DNA of 64,000 nucleotides from Anaerolineaceae bacterium oral taxon 439 (GCA_001717545.1 CP017039.1:1860001-1924000); one strand, 5' to 3'; positions 1-8,953 are shown, numbered from the stretch's first letter. Numbers and translations: made by a program. Notes: generated by a model not told the origin, from the letters alone.

Positions 1-512
1 GGCTGCGTCGGGTAGAAACGGTGCCAGTAGTATTTTCCGACCTTTTCGTCATACGCCCAGTTGGACGACTGCGAATCGACGAAAATAATCCGCGCCTCGG
101 CGTATTTTTTCGGATTGTCGCTCCAGACAAAATAATCGAAATACTTCGATGACGGGTCGTTTCGCGCCGCCTGGAACCATGGATGATCGCTGGAACAGTG
201 ATTGATCACCAAATCGGAAATCAGTCGCATCCCGCGCGCATGGACTTCATGAACCAGGCGTTTGAAATCCTGAATCGTTCCAAACGGAGCGTAGACGCCC
301 TTATAGTCCGAGATATCGTAACCGTCGTCGCGGAGCGGACTTGGATACGTCGGCTGGAGCCAGATACAATCGACGCCCAGCCCGCGGATATAATCGAGCC
401 GGGAGATCAGCCCTTGAAAATCGCCGTATCCGTCCCCGTTCGAATCCATAAACGAGCGGGGATAGACCTGATAAAAAATCGCGTTTTGATACCAATTCGA
501 TTCAACGCTCAT
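1..512 (-). CDS. GH13 trehalose synthase-like alpha-glucosyl hydrolase/transferase, N-terminal part (runs off left edge)
   Basis: Translation of the minus strand from an ATG at 512 gives a typical GH13 barrel start: YQNAIFYQVYPRSF, then NGDGYGDFQGL, GVDCIWLQPTYPSP, DDGYDISDY and the region II-type LISDLVINHCSSDHPWF. The stretch EARIIFVDSQSSNW followed by YYWHRFYPTQ resembles trehalose synthase / alpha-glucosidase members of GH13 (subfamily 16 style). An AAAGG ribosome site lies 8 nt before the ATG. Catalytic Asp and Glu residues would lie beyond the window edge. The gene is the last visible member of the sugar ABC operon to its right, so it probably processes the imported maltose- or trehalose-like glucoside in the cytoplasm. 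No signal peptide is seen. The exact reaction cannot be fixed from about 170 residues. Confidence 0.85.
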   Translation of the reverse strand, partial: MSVESNWYQNAIFYQVYPRSFMDSNGDGYGDFQGLISRLDYIRGLGVDCIWLQPTYPSPLRDDGYDISDYKGVYAPFGTIQDFKRLVHEVHARGMRLISDLVINHCSSDHPWFQAARNDPSSKYFDYFVWSDNPKKYAEARIIFVDSQSSNWAYDEKVGKYYWHRFYPTQ

Positions 513-703
513 AAAGCAAACCTTTCAGGGAAATACCTGACAGAAAAAGAAACAACCTTCTCCACGAACCGGATCGTCCGCGCGCAATCAACCGAATCAA
601 CAGGGCTCCCGCGAAATTCCCGAATCGCGATCGACGCGGGAACCCTTCATATTTTTTGTCGCCCGCGCCGGAGCTTTCACCATCGGCGGAAGCGAACGAT
701 TAA

Positions 704-1828
704 CTAACCCTTGACCGACCCCGCCATCATGCCGCGAACGAAGTAACGCTGAAGCGAGAGGAAAACGATCATCGGAATAACCATCGAGATAAACGCCCCC
801 GACGTCAGCAGGTGCCAGTCGTTGCCCTTTGTCCCGACCATGTTCGCCAGCGTCTGCGTCACGACCTCATTCTTCCCGCCGCCCAATGTAACCAGGGCAA
901 CCAGATAGTCGTTCCAGACCCAAAGGAACTGAAAAATCGTAAACGAGGCGATCGACGGAATCGACAGCGGTAAAATCAACTGCGTAAAGACGGTAAAGTT
1001 CGACGCGCCGTCGATAAACGCCGATTCGAGGATATCGCGCGGGATCGTGCTGATATAGTTGAAAAGCAGGTAGATCGCCAGCGGAAGCCCGAACCCGGTA
1101 TGCGACAGCCAGATTCCCAGGAACTTCCCAGTCAGGTTGACCGCGGTTAAGTCCTGAAGAACCGGAACAATCGCGATTTGGAGCGGGACGACGAGGAGCG
1201 CGACGACAACCGTGAACATCAGCTTCCGCCCGCGGAAATTCAGCCAGGCGAAGCCGTAAGCGGCGAACGCCGCGATCAGGATCGGAATAATCGTCGCCGG
1301 GATCGTAACCGTCAGCGAGTTCAGGAACGAATTGCTCAGGTCCGAACCGTTCCGCGTCAGGAGCGATCCGTCCGCGCCTTTATACTGGATCGCCTTCCCG
1401 GACAAAACATTCTGATAGTTTTCGAGCGTCAGGTTCAAATCGAACCCGACCCAGCGCTTTTCCATAACTTTAAGCGTCCGCGTCCGTTTCGCGCCATGAT
1501 ACGTTCCGCGATAGCTTCCAACCGTGACGCCGTTTTTAAGCGACTGGTAATCGCCGGTAAACTCGGTCCCGTCGTCCATCGTAAACGTCATGACGCCGCT
1601 GGTCTGCTGGTCCTCCGGGAGTTTCAGCTCCATGACCTCGACCCAGGAACGATGTGGGAAGAATTCCCACCAGCCGGAATTGAAGATCGTTTCAGACTGG
1701 CGGAACGACGTCACGAAGATTCCGAAAATCGGGACAAAGAAAATCAGCGCGATCAGGACCAGGACCAGATTCACAAAGAACTGCCCCATGCGCTTCTGCG
1801 ATTCATAACTTTTCGTTTTCGCCGCCAT
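704..1828 (-). CDS. Sugar ABC transporter permease, MalG type, with extra extracytoplasmic insert
   Basis: This 374-residue protein is the second inner-membrane subunit of a carbohydrate ABC importer. It has a first transmembrane helix near residues 17-40. The binding-protein-dependent permease core occupies about residues 165-370 and includes the EAA loop that contacts the ATPase (ESAFIDGASNFTVFTQLILP). MalG relatives are usually 270-300 residues. Here about 75-100 extra residues sit between the first helix and the usual FDLNLTLENY segment, rich in Thr, Gly and charged residues (MTFTMDDGTEFTGDY, GSYRGTYHG), and probably form a small beta-rich domain outside the membrane. The start ATG overlaps the stop of the MalF-type gene (ATGA), so the two permeases are translationally coupled. 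No ATP-binding subunit is in this operon; a shared MsiK-like ATPase elsewhere is likely. Confidence 0.93.
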   Translation of the reverse strand: MAAKTKSYESQKRMGQFFVNLVLVLIALIFFVPIFGIFVTSFRQSETIFNSGWWEFFPHRSWVEVMELKLPEDQQTSGVMTFTMDDGTEFTGDYQSLKNGVTVGSYRGTYHGAKRTRTLKVMEKRWVGFDLNLTLENYQNVLSGKAIQYKGADGSLLTRNGSDLSNSFLNSLTVTIPATIIPILIAAFAAYGFAWLNFRGRKLMFTVVVALLVVPLQIAIVPVLQDLTAVNLTGKFLGIWLSHTGFGLPLAIYLLFNYISTIPRDILESAFIDGASNFTVFTQLILPLSIPSIASFTIFQFLWVWNDYLVALVTLGGGKNEVVTQTLANMVGTKGNDWHLLTSGAFISMVIPMIVFLSLQRYFVRGMMAGSVKG

Positions 1829-3195
1829 CAGAACGCCTTCCTTTCATTAAATTGCTTCAGGTTCATGATCATGACCGGAATAACCAAAATCAACAGAACG
1901 ACCGCGATCGCCGACGCCCGCCCCTTGTTGTAATACAGGAAGCGCTGATTAAAGAACTCATTCGCGATCACGTTCGTCCCATACTGCCCACCGGTCATCG
2001 ATCGGACAATATCAAACGTCTTCAGGCTGAAAATCGCGACCGTCGTCGTCACGGCGATAATTGCGCCGCTGATCACCGGGATAATAATCCGGAAGAAGAT
2101 CTGGAACTCGTTCGCGCCGTCGATCCGAGCCGCTTCGAGGAGATCGTTCGAGATCCCCTTAATCGCCGACGAAAGAATGACCATGCAGTAACCCGTCTGG
2201 AGCCAGATCATGATCACGATCAGCGCGAAATTATTCCAGAACGGGACCTGGAGCCAGGCTTGCGTCGTTCCGCCAAACAGCTCGATAATCGCGTTCAGCA
2301 GCCCGATCTGGGCGCCCTGCCCCTTATAATCGTAGATAAATTTGAAGATAACGCCCGCGCCGACGAACGAAATCGCCATCGGCATGAAAATAATCGTCTT
2401 GAAGAACTTCTCGTGATCCGTCCGGTCCGCCAGCGTCGCGATCAGCAGCCCCAGAAAAACCGAGAGGAACGTCCCGAAAATAAGCCAGAGAAGGTTATTT
2501 CGGAACACGATCAGCATCTGCAAATCGGTAAAAGCGAAAACGTAGTTCTCGAAAATCGGGATCACCGACAGCCCGTTCGCCTCGTACACCTTTCGGATCG
2601 CCATGACGACCGGGAGGACGAAAACGACGGCGACCGCTGCGACGATGACCGTGACCTTCAGCGCATGCGACTTGAAAAGGCCGCCTCGGGCCGCCGCTCC
2701 GCCGATCTTCCGGCGCTCGACCGCCCGACAGATCAGCCATAAAACGATCAGGATCGCAACGCTGATCAACGCCTGAACCAGAATCGGCGTCAGCCCCGCC
2801 CCGGCGGCGCTCGCTTCGTTGCCCCCGATCCAATGGATCCCGTCCGGATCTTTAACAGAATAAATCACTGTCCGGATCGTCGGAATCGCCAGCGCCCAAA
2901 GCAGGATCACGATCGCCGGCCCGACAAATAGATACGGCTGAATCAGTGACGTAATATGCGCCGGAAGCTGCTCAACGACCCAGTTCGTCCCGGCGAAGAA
3001 AAGCGCGACGATGCCGACGCCCCAGATAACCATGAAAATCGCGTTCGCGACTTTCATTTCGTTCGTTTCCAGGTATTCGTTAACCTTCAGCCCGCCGATA
3101 AAAATAACGACGATCAGCGCCAAAACGCCAATCATCTTAACGAGCGTTAACGGCGTTAACCTGGAAGATTGATCCTTGTATGAGACCATAGCCAT
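1828..3195 (-). CDS. Sugar ABC transporter permease, MalF type
   Basis: First permease subunit of the importer, about 455 residues. The ATG at 3195 is chosen because GGAGG lies 6 nt upstream; a longer open frame upstream of it has no ribosome site. The N-terminal half carries about five hydrophobic segments before the conserved core, more than a minimal MalF. The core contains the EAA loop (EAARIDGANEFQIFFRIIIP) and ends with a hydrophobic helix and a short basic tail. It follows the binding-protein gene after a 306-bp gap holding a strong hairpin, and overlaps the next permease by ATGA. It should form the translocation pore together with the 704-1828 product. Confidence 0.93.
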   Translation of the reverse strand: MAMVSYKDQSSRLTPLTLVKMIGVLALIVVIFIGGLKVNEYLETNEMKVANAIFMVIWGVGIVALFFAGTNWVVEQLPAHITSLIQPYLFVGPAIVILLWALAIPTIRTVIYSVKDPDGIHWIGGNEASAAGAGLTPILVQALISVAILIVLWLICRAVERRKIGGAAARGGLFKSHALKVTVIVAAVAVVFVLPVVMAIRKVYEANGLSVIPIFENYVFAFTDLQMLIVFRNNLLWLIFGTFLSVFLGLLIATLADRTDHEKFFKTIIFMPMAISFVGAGVIFKFIYDYKGQGAQIGLLNAIIELFGGTTQAWLQVPFWNNFALIVIMIWLQTGYCMVILSSAIKGISNDLLEAARIDGANEFQIFFRIIIPVISGAIIAVTTTVAIFSLKTFDIVRSMTGGQYGTNVIANEFFNQRFLYYNKGRASAIAVVLLILVIPVMIMNLKQFNERKAF

Positions 3196-3453
3196 CCGCA
3201 ACCTCCAATCTGATTCCAACGGTTCCGACGGCGCTCCATGGCCAAACCCGTCGCCGGCGAAAAGAACGAGCTCTTTCCAAACCGCGCCGATCCAGTCGCT
3301 ATGACCGCGCCCAACATAACCGATCATTTTGAGCCGAGATCCGAGCTAACCGCGGCACTGACGACAACCGGGACGATATTTTCCGTCCCCGCTAAACCAT
3401 CCTTCTTTTCAGCTCGGCCCCAGACCCGCGCTCGCCCGGACCGAGGTCGAACA

Positions 3454-3480
3454 GGGACGCCGGTTCTGATCCGGCATCCC
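3454..3480 (-). other. Strong intercistronic hairpin between binding-protein and permease genes
   Basis: Positions 3454-3463 pair with 3471-3480 (10 bp, one G-T wobble, 7-nt loop), 22 nt past the stop of the binding-protein gene. There is no T-run after it on the minus strand, so it is not a classical terminator. Such hairpins after a malE-type gene usually protect the upstream mRNA end, raising binding protein over permease. A weaker hairpin (GGGACG / CGTCCC) lies near 3372-3391. The rest of the 3196-3501 gap shows no gene. Confidence 0.6.
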
Positions 3481-3501
3481 TTCTTTTCCGTATCCCGCCA
3501 G

Positions 3502-4812
3502 CTACCAGGCGGAATCCATGATCCCGATCACGGTATCCAGGTCCGAGCCCGTGACATAATCGGTCATCCCTTTCCAGAACGTCCCCGATCCAACCGAGGC
3601 CGGCATCAGGTCCGAACCGTCGAAGCTGAACGAAGTCGCCTCGTCAACCATGGCGGCGATTTTCGCGTCGGTCGCGTTCGCGTACCATTCCGGATCCGCG
3701 TCGCGTCCCGGGAAGAGCGCGCCGCCGTTGCTGAGCCAGACCTTCAGCGATTCGCCATGCGTAAAGTACTCGAACGCAGCCTTGACCTCGTCACGGTCAT
3801 GACCCACGGCGACGCCGTAGATATCGCCGCCGCCCAGATACGGACGCCCGTATTCCTCGTCGATCGGCGGGAGATAGAAGACGTCGTAATCCTCGCCCGG
3901 CGTCAGCCCTTCCGGGAAGAATGCGGTGACAAAGTTCCCAAGCATATACATCATGCAGCCGTCCGTCTCAAAGAAGAGCGGCTTAACCGCTTCGCCGAAG
4001 TTCGTCGCCGCGATCGCCTCGCGCCCACCGTAGACGAATCCGTCCGTGAACCAGATTTCCCCGAGCAGTTCCATCGCGCGGCGGACCTCCGGGCTGTCGA
4101 ACTTCAGCTCGCCCTTCGTCCACTTATCATAGTTTTCGAGCGACGTCGTGCGCAGCATGATATTTTCGATCCAGTCCGTTCCCGGCCAGCCCGTCGCCGA
4201 CCCGGATTCAACCCCGGCGCACCACGGCGTTTCGCCATCCTCGACCATCTGCTTCGACAGCTCGATCATCTCGTCCCAGGTTTCCGGGATCTCATACCCG
4301 GCGTCAGCCCAAACCGCCGGCCGATAATAAACCTGCGACTTGGCGTTGAAACGCGCCCAGATCCCGGCCATCATTTCTTCGCCGTCCGGACCGGGCGTCA
4401 TCGCCAGATCGAGCCACGCCTGCGAATAGTTTTCTTTCAGCCAATCTTCCGAAACGATTTCGCGAACGTCGACAAGATGCCCGCCTTTCGCAAGATTCGC
4501 CATCAGGCCCGGCTGCGGGAAATCCATGATATCCGGGGCGTTCCCAGACTCAACGCGCATCAGAACCGTCGATTCGAAATCCTTGTTGCCGATATAAACA
4601 ATATCGATCCCGGTTTTCTTTTCGAATTCCGCGATCGATTCCTCGAAAAGAACCTGATCGCTGTCCATGAACGGACCGTCAAAAATAACTTCGGTCCCCT
4701 TGAATTCGCCATCGTAGGCGCGTTCGAGGTACGTCTTATCCTGTGCGGATACCGCCATGATCGCGCTGAAAACCAGCGCTAAGGCCAACAATACAGATAA
4801 AGATTTTTTCAT
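3502..4812 (-). CDS. Extracellular sugar-binding protein of ABC transporter (SBP_bac_1 type)
   Basis: A 436-residue secreted solute-binding protein. The start has a Lys-Lys n-region, a hydrophobic core and a likely signal peptidase I site after MAVSA; there is no lipobox Cys, which is unusual for a single-membrane organism unless it is held in another way. Family features include EFEKKTGIDIVYIG near the N terminus, the GNAPDIMDFPQPG segment, and GYEIPETWDEMIELSKQM, all typical of maltose/glucoside-binding proteins. GGAG precedes the ATG by 7 nt. It is the first transport gene after the LacI-type regulator (69-bp gap) and feeds the two permeases downstream. Substrate is probably an alpha-glucoside because of the GH13 gene at the end of the operon. 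Confidence 0.94.
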   Translation of the reverse strand: MKKSLSVLLALALVFSAIMAVSAQDKTYLERAYDGEFKGTEVIFDGPFMDSDQVLFEESIAEFEKKTGIDIVYIGNKDFESTVLMRVESGNAPDIMDFPQPGLMANLAKGGHLVDVREIVSEDWLKENYSQAWLDLAMTPGPDGEEMMAGIWARFNAKSQVYYRPAVWADAGYEIPETWDEMIELSKQMVEDGETPWCAGVESGSATGWPGTDWIENIMLRTTSLENYDKWTKGELKFDSPEVRRAMELLGEIWFTDGFVYGGREAIAATNFGEAVKPLFFETDGCMMYMLGNFVTAFFPEGLTPGEDYDVFYLPPIDEEYGRPYLGGGDIYGVAVGHDRDEVKAAFEYFTHGESLKVWLSNGGALFPGRDADPEWYANATDAKIAAMVDEATSFSFDGSDLMPASVGSGTFWKGMTDYVTGSDLDTVIGIMDSAW

Positions 4813-4881
4813 ATTGACTCCTTACTTTTTTCAAACAATCGCAGCCGACTGTTTTTTTCTGGTTGTCCATCGACGCATTGT

Positions 4882-5880
4882 TCAAGCCGTCGTCCGCACG
4901 ATCAGCTCCATCGGCAGATTCACGATCTGCGGAATGGTTTCCGGCGCGCTGAGCTTTTTCTTGAGAAGCTCGACCGCCAGGCTGCCGCTGTGGCCCAGAT
5001 GCTGTCGGATGGTTGTCAGTCCAAAATACTCGGACAGTTCAATATCATCAAACCCAACGATCGCCAGATCGTCAGGAATCCGCACGCCGCATTCCCGCGC
5101 CGCGCGGCAGATCCCAATCGCCTGATCGTCGGAAAGCGCGAAAATCGCCTCCGGGAAATCGCCGCTTTTAAAAACCTCCAGGAAGCGGTAGTACGCGCTG
5201 TAAACCTTACAGGGGACATCGTAATCGTAACGCGGATCGACCCGGTACCCATATTCGTTCAACGCTTCTAAATAACCGCGCCGCCGTTTTTCGTTCGGAT
5301 AAACGCTGTAATCGAACTGAGTCCATTCGCCCACAACGCCGAACTTCCGCCGCCCGCTCTCCCGAAGCAGGTTCCCAGCCAGCTTCCCGCCGGCAACATC
5401 ATCGATTACGATACAGTTCACCGCTGTCGAAGCAAATTCAATAAACGTCGCCTGGACCTCATGCGACAGGATTTTTTCGATTTGAGCCGGTTCAAGCGGG
5501 ATCGAAAGGAGAATCAGCCCATCCAGACCGCGAATCGGAAGCGAATTAAGAAAACGGTCAAACTGAACCTTTGACCCAACCGAAAAAACCTGCAGCTCAT
5601 AATTCAGATCCCCCTGCAGCGCTGTCGTAATCCCACGCAGCCGGTGAACAAACGAGCTGTCAGTAAATCGCGGGGCGCAGACGCAAATCCGCATCACGCC
5701 CGAACTGTTGCGCAGCCGCGCCTCGACCAGCGGCTTATACCCCAACGCCTTGATCGTCTGCTCCACGAGCTCCCGCGTGTCGGGGTTCACCATCTCCGGC
5801 TTATTCAGGACGCGCGAGATCGTCGTCGTGCTGACGCCGGCAATTCGTGATACGTCGTAAATAGTTGGCGCCTTCCCCAT
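4882..5880 (-). CDS. LacI-family transcriptional regulator of the sugar operon
   Basis: About 332 residues. The N terminus is a LacI helix-turn-helix: APTIYDVSRIAGVSTTTISR followed by the hinge-like VLNKPEMVNPDTRE. The rest is a periplasmic-binding-protein-like effector domain (VIDDVAGGKLAG, GFDDIELSEYFGLTTIRQ). The start at 5880 (MGKAPTIYDV) has an AGG about 7 nt upstream and suits the family; an alternative ATG at 5913 would add 11 residues without a ribosome site. It lies directly before the binding-protein gene on the same strand, so it probably autoregulates and controls the whole operon in response to the sugar. Overlapping palindromes upstream at 5969-5991 are candidate operators. Confidence 0.94.
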   Translation of the reverse strand: MGKAPTIYDVSRIAGVSTTTISRVLNKPEMVNPDTRELVEQTIKALGYKPLVEARLRNSSGVMRICVCAPRFTDSSFVHRLRGITTALQGDLNYELQVFSVGSKVQFDRFLNSLPIRGLDGLILLSIPLEPAQIEKILSHEVQATFIEFASTAVNCIVIDDVAGGKLAGNLLRESGRRKFGVVGEWTQFDYSVYPNEKRRRGYLEALNEYGYRVDPRYDYDVPCKVYSAYYRFLEVFKSGDFPEAIFALSDDQAIGICRAARECGVRIPDDLAIVGFDDIELSEYFGLTTIRQHLGHSGSLAVELLKKKLSAPETIPQIVNLPMELIVRTTA

Positions 5881-5968
5881 CTTGCCTGTCCCCGCTGCGC
5901 TCCGCTGATTCATCAAAAGATCTGATCATCTGACAAATTATCAATAGCCATTCTAAATATATGACACA

Positions 5969-5991
5969 AGTTTCAATGAAACTGTTTTCAT
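5969..5991. promoter_or_regulatory. Overlapping palindromes upstream of lacI-type gene: candidate operator
   Basis: AGTTTCAATGAAACT (5969-5983) is a perfect 7-bp inverted repeat around a central A. It overlaps ATGAAACTGTTTTCAT (5976-5991), a 6-4-6 inverted repeat. Size and TTTCA-n-TGAAA style fit LacI-family operators. It lies about 90 bp upstream of the regulator's start in an AT-rich stretch. The rest of 5914-6244 has no convincing gene. Confidence 0.55.
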
Positions 5992-6244
5992 AACTAAATT
6001 TACTGCTTTGGAACCATTCCGTCAATAGATTCAGCACCGGATTAAACGAAATCAGGAGCTTCATCATAGATATCCCTGCCATTTGTAATATAAAGAAATT
6101 CCGCCGAATAAATCACAAACGCGAATCCGCTTTTGTAAAAACCGCGCGCAGTTCTTAATATTTCAGCAACTTCGCGGTAAATTTACAAACAGTTCTGACG
6201 TCAAATCTTTTCCTGTTCCCCGCCTGAATATTCATATTTTTCGC

Positions 6245-6250
6245 TATAAT
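6245..6250 (+). promoter_or_regulatory. Probable -10 box for the radical SAM operon
   Basis: TATAAT at 6245-6250, in an AT-rich stretch, about 100 bp before the TTG start at 6353. No good -35 box is seen at 16-18 bp, so the promoter is inferred mainly from the -10 element and its position. Confidence 0.45.
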
Positions 6251-6352
6251 TCAGCCGGCCCGTGCCGTTCGCGAAGTCCGCTCGGACCGGGCGTTTACCG
6301 AAATAAGAATGATCCGTCGGCCGATGGATCTGACCCTGAAGGAACCGCATTT

Positions 6353-8260
6353 TTGAAACCAATCGATATCGAAAAAAACTTAGACCGATTCCTCCTCACG
6401 ATCGAAAAACCGGGACGTTACGTTGGCGGCGAATATAACTCCGTCCGAAAAAACCCGGGCGAAGTCCAAACGCGCGTCGCCCTCGCCTTCCCCGACATCT
6501 ACGATCTCGGCGTCCCGAATTTGGGGCTGGCGATCTTCTACGACCAGCTCAACCGCGATCCGGAAATCTGGGCGGAACGCGTCTACGCCCCATGGATCGA
6601 TATGGAAGCCGAAATGCGCGCGCGCGGGATCCCGCTCTACACGCTCGAAAGTAAAACGCCGATTGCCGAGCTCGACGTCATCGGCTTCACGCTTCCCTAT
6701 GAATCGCTCTGCACGAACCTGCTGAACATGCTCGATTTGGCCGGACTCCCGATCCAAAGCGCAGATCGCGGCGACGGCGACCCTTTGATTATCGCCGGGG
6801 GTCACGCGACCTTCAATCCGGAACCGATGGCGCCGTTTATCGACGCTTTCGTGATCGGCGAGGGCGAAGAAGCTTTCCCGGACGTTATCCGCGTTTATCA
6901 GATCTGGAAATCGAGCGGCGCTCCCCGCGGCGCGCTGCTTGAACGGCTATCCGAAATCCCGGGTGTCTATGTCCCGGCTTTTTTTGAGCCCGAATACAAC
7001 GCCGACGGAACCCTCGCCGCGATGATCCCCGCCAACGACCGCCTTCCGAAACGGATCCGGAAGCGGATCGTTCCGATCCTCCCGCTCCCACCGGAGCATT
7101 TCGTCGTCCCATCGATCGACGTGATCCAGAACCGCGTCGCCGTCGAGATCATGCGTGGCTGCTCGCGCGGCTGCCGCTTCTGCCATGCGGGGTTCGTAAC
7201 CCGTCCCGTCCGCGAACGCAGCGTCGACGAAGTCCTGAACGCGATCGACCGGGCGCTGGACGAAACCGGATACGAAGAAGTCGCCCTCCTGTCTCTCTCT
7301 TCGTCCGACTACACGCAAATTCAGGAGCTCGTCAACCGACTCCGCGATACCTACGTCGAACGCAAACTGAATATCGCGCTTCCTTCGCTTCGAATCGAAT
7401 CGCTTTCGGTAGAAATCTTCGAACGGCTCCGCGGCGGACGCGCCGGCGGGTTTACCCTCGCGCCGGAAGCCGCTTCCGATAACGTCCGCTCGATTATCAA
7501 TAAGCCTATCAGCCAGGAGCAACTCCTCGATACCGTCGACGTTATCTTCACGCGCGGCTACCAGACGATCAAGCTGTACTTCATGATCGGGCTCCCCGGC
7601 GAAACGATCGAGGACGTCGAAGCCATCGCAGAAACATGCCTGAAAGTGATCAAGATTGGACGGCGTGTCCACGGGAAACGGTCGCAGCTGAACGTCGGCG
7701 TCTCCACTTTCGTTCCCAAGCCGCATACGCCGTTCGAATGGGCGCCCGTTGATAACCCGGAAAATATCCGTGCGAAACAGGCCGTGCTGCGGGAAAAACT
7801 GCGTACGCCCGGCATAAAAGTCAGCTGGTCCGATCCAAACGCAACCTTCTTCGAAGCCTGGATGTCGCGCGGAGACCGGCGGCTGGCGGAGGTCATCTAC
7901 GAAGCCTGGCGGAACGGCGCGAAATTTGACGCCTGGCAGGATCATTTCAAGCTTGACGTCTGGCTCGCCGCCTTTGAAGCCAACGGGCTTGACCCACTCT
8001 TCTATTCGTCTCGCCTCCGCGAAGCCGACGAAGTCTTCCCCTGGGACCATATCGACGCAGGAATCACGAAACGAACGCTCCGCCGCGAATACGAACGCAG
8101 CCAACGGTTCGAGCTCCAGCCCGACTGCCGGACCGGGTGCTACGGCTGCGGCGTGAATCAGGCGTTCAGCTCGATGCAGCCGGATGCCGCCAACCCGCGG
8201 AAATGGTTCTGTCCCGTAATCGGCAGGCCCGCCGCCGAACCTGTCGGAGAAGCGCTATGA
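6353..8260 (+). CDS. B12-binding / radical SAM protein of the TIGR03960 type
   Basis: 635 residues. The N-terminal third resembles a cobalamin-binding-like Rossmann region (ALAFPDIYDLGVPNLGLAIF, LIIAGGHATFNPEPMAPFID, VIGEGEEAF). The radical SAM core begins near residue 262 with IMRGCSRGCRFCHAGF; Cys270, Cys274 and Cys277 form the CxxxCxxC ligand set for the 4Fe-4S cluster. A C-terminal Cys cluster (CRTGCYGCG) is also present. The start is TTG with AAGGA about 9 nt upstream. The stop overlaps the start of a DUF2344 gene (ATGA). This two-gene pair is common in anaerobes, where the partner is described only as radical SAM-linked; the substrate is not known. I see no sign of decay. Confidence 0.92.
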   Translation: MKPIDIEKNLDRFLLTIEKPGRYVGGEYNSVRKNPGEVQTRVALAFPDIYDLGVPNLGLAIFYDQLNRDPEIWAERVYAPWIDMEAEMRARGIPLYTLESKTPIAELDVIGFTLPYESLCTNLLNMLDLAGLPIQSADRGDGDPLIIAGGHATFNPEPMAPFIDAFVIGEGEEAFPDVIRVYQIWKSSGAPRGALLERLSEIPGVYVPAFFEPEYNADGTLAAMIPANDRLPKRIRKRIVPILPLPPEHFVVPSIDVIQNRVAVEIMRGCSRGCRFCHAGFVTRPVRERSVDEVLNAIDRALDETGYEEVALLSLSSSDYTQIQELVNRLRDTYVERKLNIALPSLRIESLSVEIFERLRGGRAGGFTLAPEAASDNVRSIINKPISQEQLLDTVDVIFTRGYQTIKLYFMIGLPGETIEDVEAIAETCLKVIKIGRRVHGKRSQLNVGVSTFVPKPHTPFEWAPVDNPENIRAKQAVLREKLRTPGIKVSWSDPNATFFEAWMSRGDRRLAEVIYEAWRNGAKFDAWQDHFKLDVWLAAFEANGLDPLFYSSRLREADEVFPWDHIDAGITKRTLRREYERSQRFELQPDCRTGCYGCGVNQAFSSMQPDAANPRKWFCPVIGRPAAEPVGEAL

Positions 8261-8898
8261 TCCGATATCGGATTACCTTTTCGAAATTCGGCCCCCTCCG
8301 ATACATCTCGCACCTGGAGCTTCAGCGTGTCTGGAGCCGCGTACTCCTGCGCGCGAAAATCCCGTTGACCTATACGCAGGGCTTCCACCCTACAATTAAA
8401 ATGGGGGTTGCCTGGCCGCTTCCGTTGGGCTGGACCGGCGAGGCTGAACTGATCGACTTCTGGTTCGAGTACCCAACCGAACGCGGCGAAAACCCTTTGC
8501 CCGAAGAACTTCAGGACCGGATCGATCGCGCCGCCCCGGACGGACTCCGCGCCACAGGGCTACGAACGCTCGAACCGTATGGACATGCGCTGACGACCGT
8601 TATCGACACGGCGGATTACCTCGTTGAGATCGACGGCGACGCCCCATCAGACCTCAGCGCGCGAATCGAAGAACTCCTCGCACGTCCGACGATTGAACGG
8701 ATGCGGCGAAAACGCGCTTATGACCTGCGCCCGCTGATCGAAACGATCGAGCCGACCGGTCCGGCTTCGTTCCGAACACGAATGGCCGCGCGCGATTCCG
8801 CGATGGGACGGCCTGACGAGCTGCTCGACGAGCTGCGCGTCCGTCCGGGGAACGCCGCGTATACGCGGCTGAAATTCAACCTTCTTCCCGGCGAGTAG
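8257..8898 (+). CDS. DUF2344 / TIGR03936 radical SAM-linked protein
   Basis: 213 residues from the ATG at 8257, which overlaps the stop of the radical SAM gene. An in-frame extension upstream lies inside that gene and is not used. The N terminus RYRITFSKFGPLRYISHLEL and the GFHPTIKMGVAWPLPLG segment are hallmark DUF2344 sequence. In many bacteria this domain is fused to the radical SAM protein or sits next to it, so the two probably work as a complex on one substrate, perhaps RNA or a peptide; the function is not established. No membrane segment or signal peptide. A 6-bp hairpin (8912-8927) follows the stop but lacks a T-run. Confidence 0.9.
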   Translation: MIRYRITFSKFGPLRYISHLELQRVWSRVLLRAKIPLTYTQGFHPTIKMGVAWPLPLGWTGEAELIDFWFEYPTERGENPLPEELQDRIDRAAPDGLRATGLRTLEPYGHALTTVIDTADYLVEIDGDAPSDLSARIEELLARPTIERMRRKRAYDLRPLIETIEPTGPASFRTRMAARDSAMGRPDELLDELRVRPGNAAYTRLKFNLLPGE

Positions 8899-8937
8899 AC
8901 CCCGGTTCCGCCTCACGTGACCGTGAGACAAGGGGCC

Positions 8938-8953
8938 AGTTGTCAAAGTAAAT
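8938..8953. repeat. 16-bp dispersed repeat, copy 1 (second copy at 13583-13598)
   Basis: AGTTGTCAAAGTAAAT occurs here and again at 13583-13598, just before the IS481-like remnant. The match stops abruptly at both sides. It may be a left-over transposon end. Confidence 0.5.

Noticed and set aside
183-707. Plus-strand ORF at the left edge
   Set aside because: Lies mostly opposite the GH13 gene, whose motifs are clear on the minus strand.
1852-2742. Plus-strand ORF opposite the MalF-type permease
   Set aside because: Composition is that of a reverse-strand shadow (mostly Asp, Arg, Asn, His); the permease on the other strand is certain.
3238-4782. Long plus-strand ORF opposite the sugar-binding protein gene
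   Set aside because: Arg/Pro/His-rich shadow of a clear secreted binding-protein gene; no ribosome site or family match.
5801-6082. Minus-strand ORF upstream of and overlapping the LacI-type gene
   Set aside because: Different frame from the regulator, no family likeness, no ribosome site; covers the operator region.
6947-8104. Minus-strand ORF opposite the radical SAM gene
   Set aside because: Shadow caused by GC-rich codon bias; the radical SAM motifs fix the coding strand.
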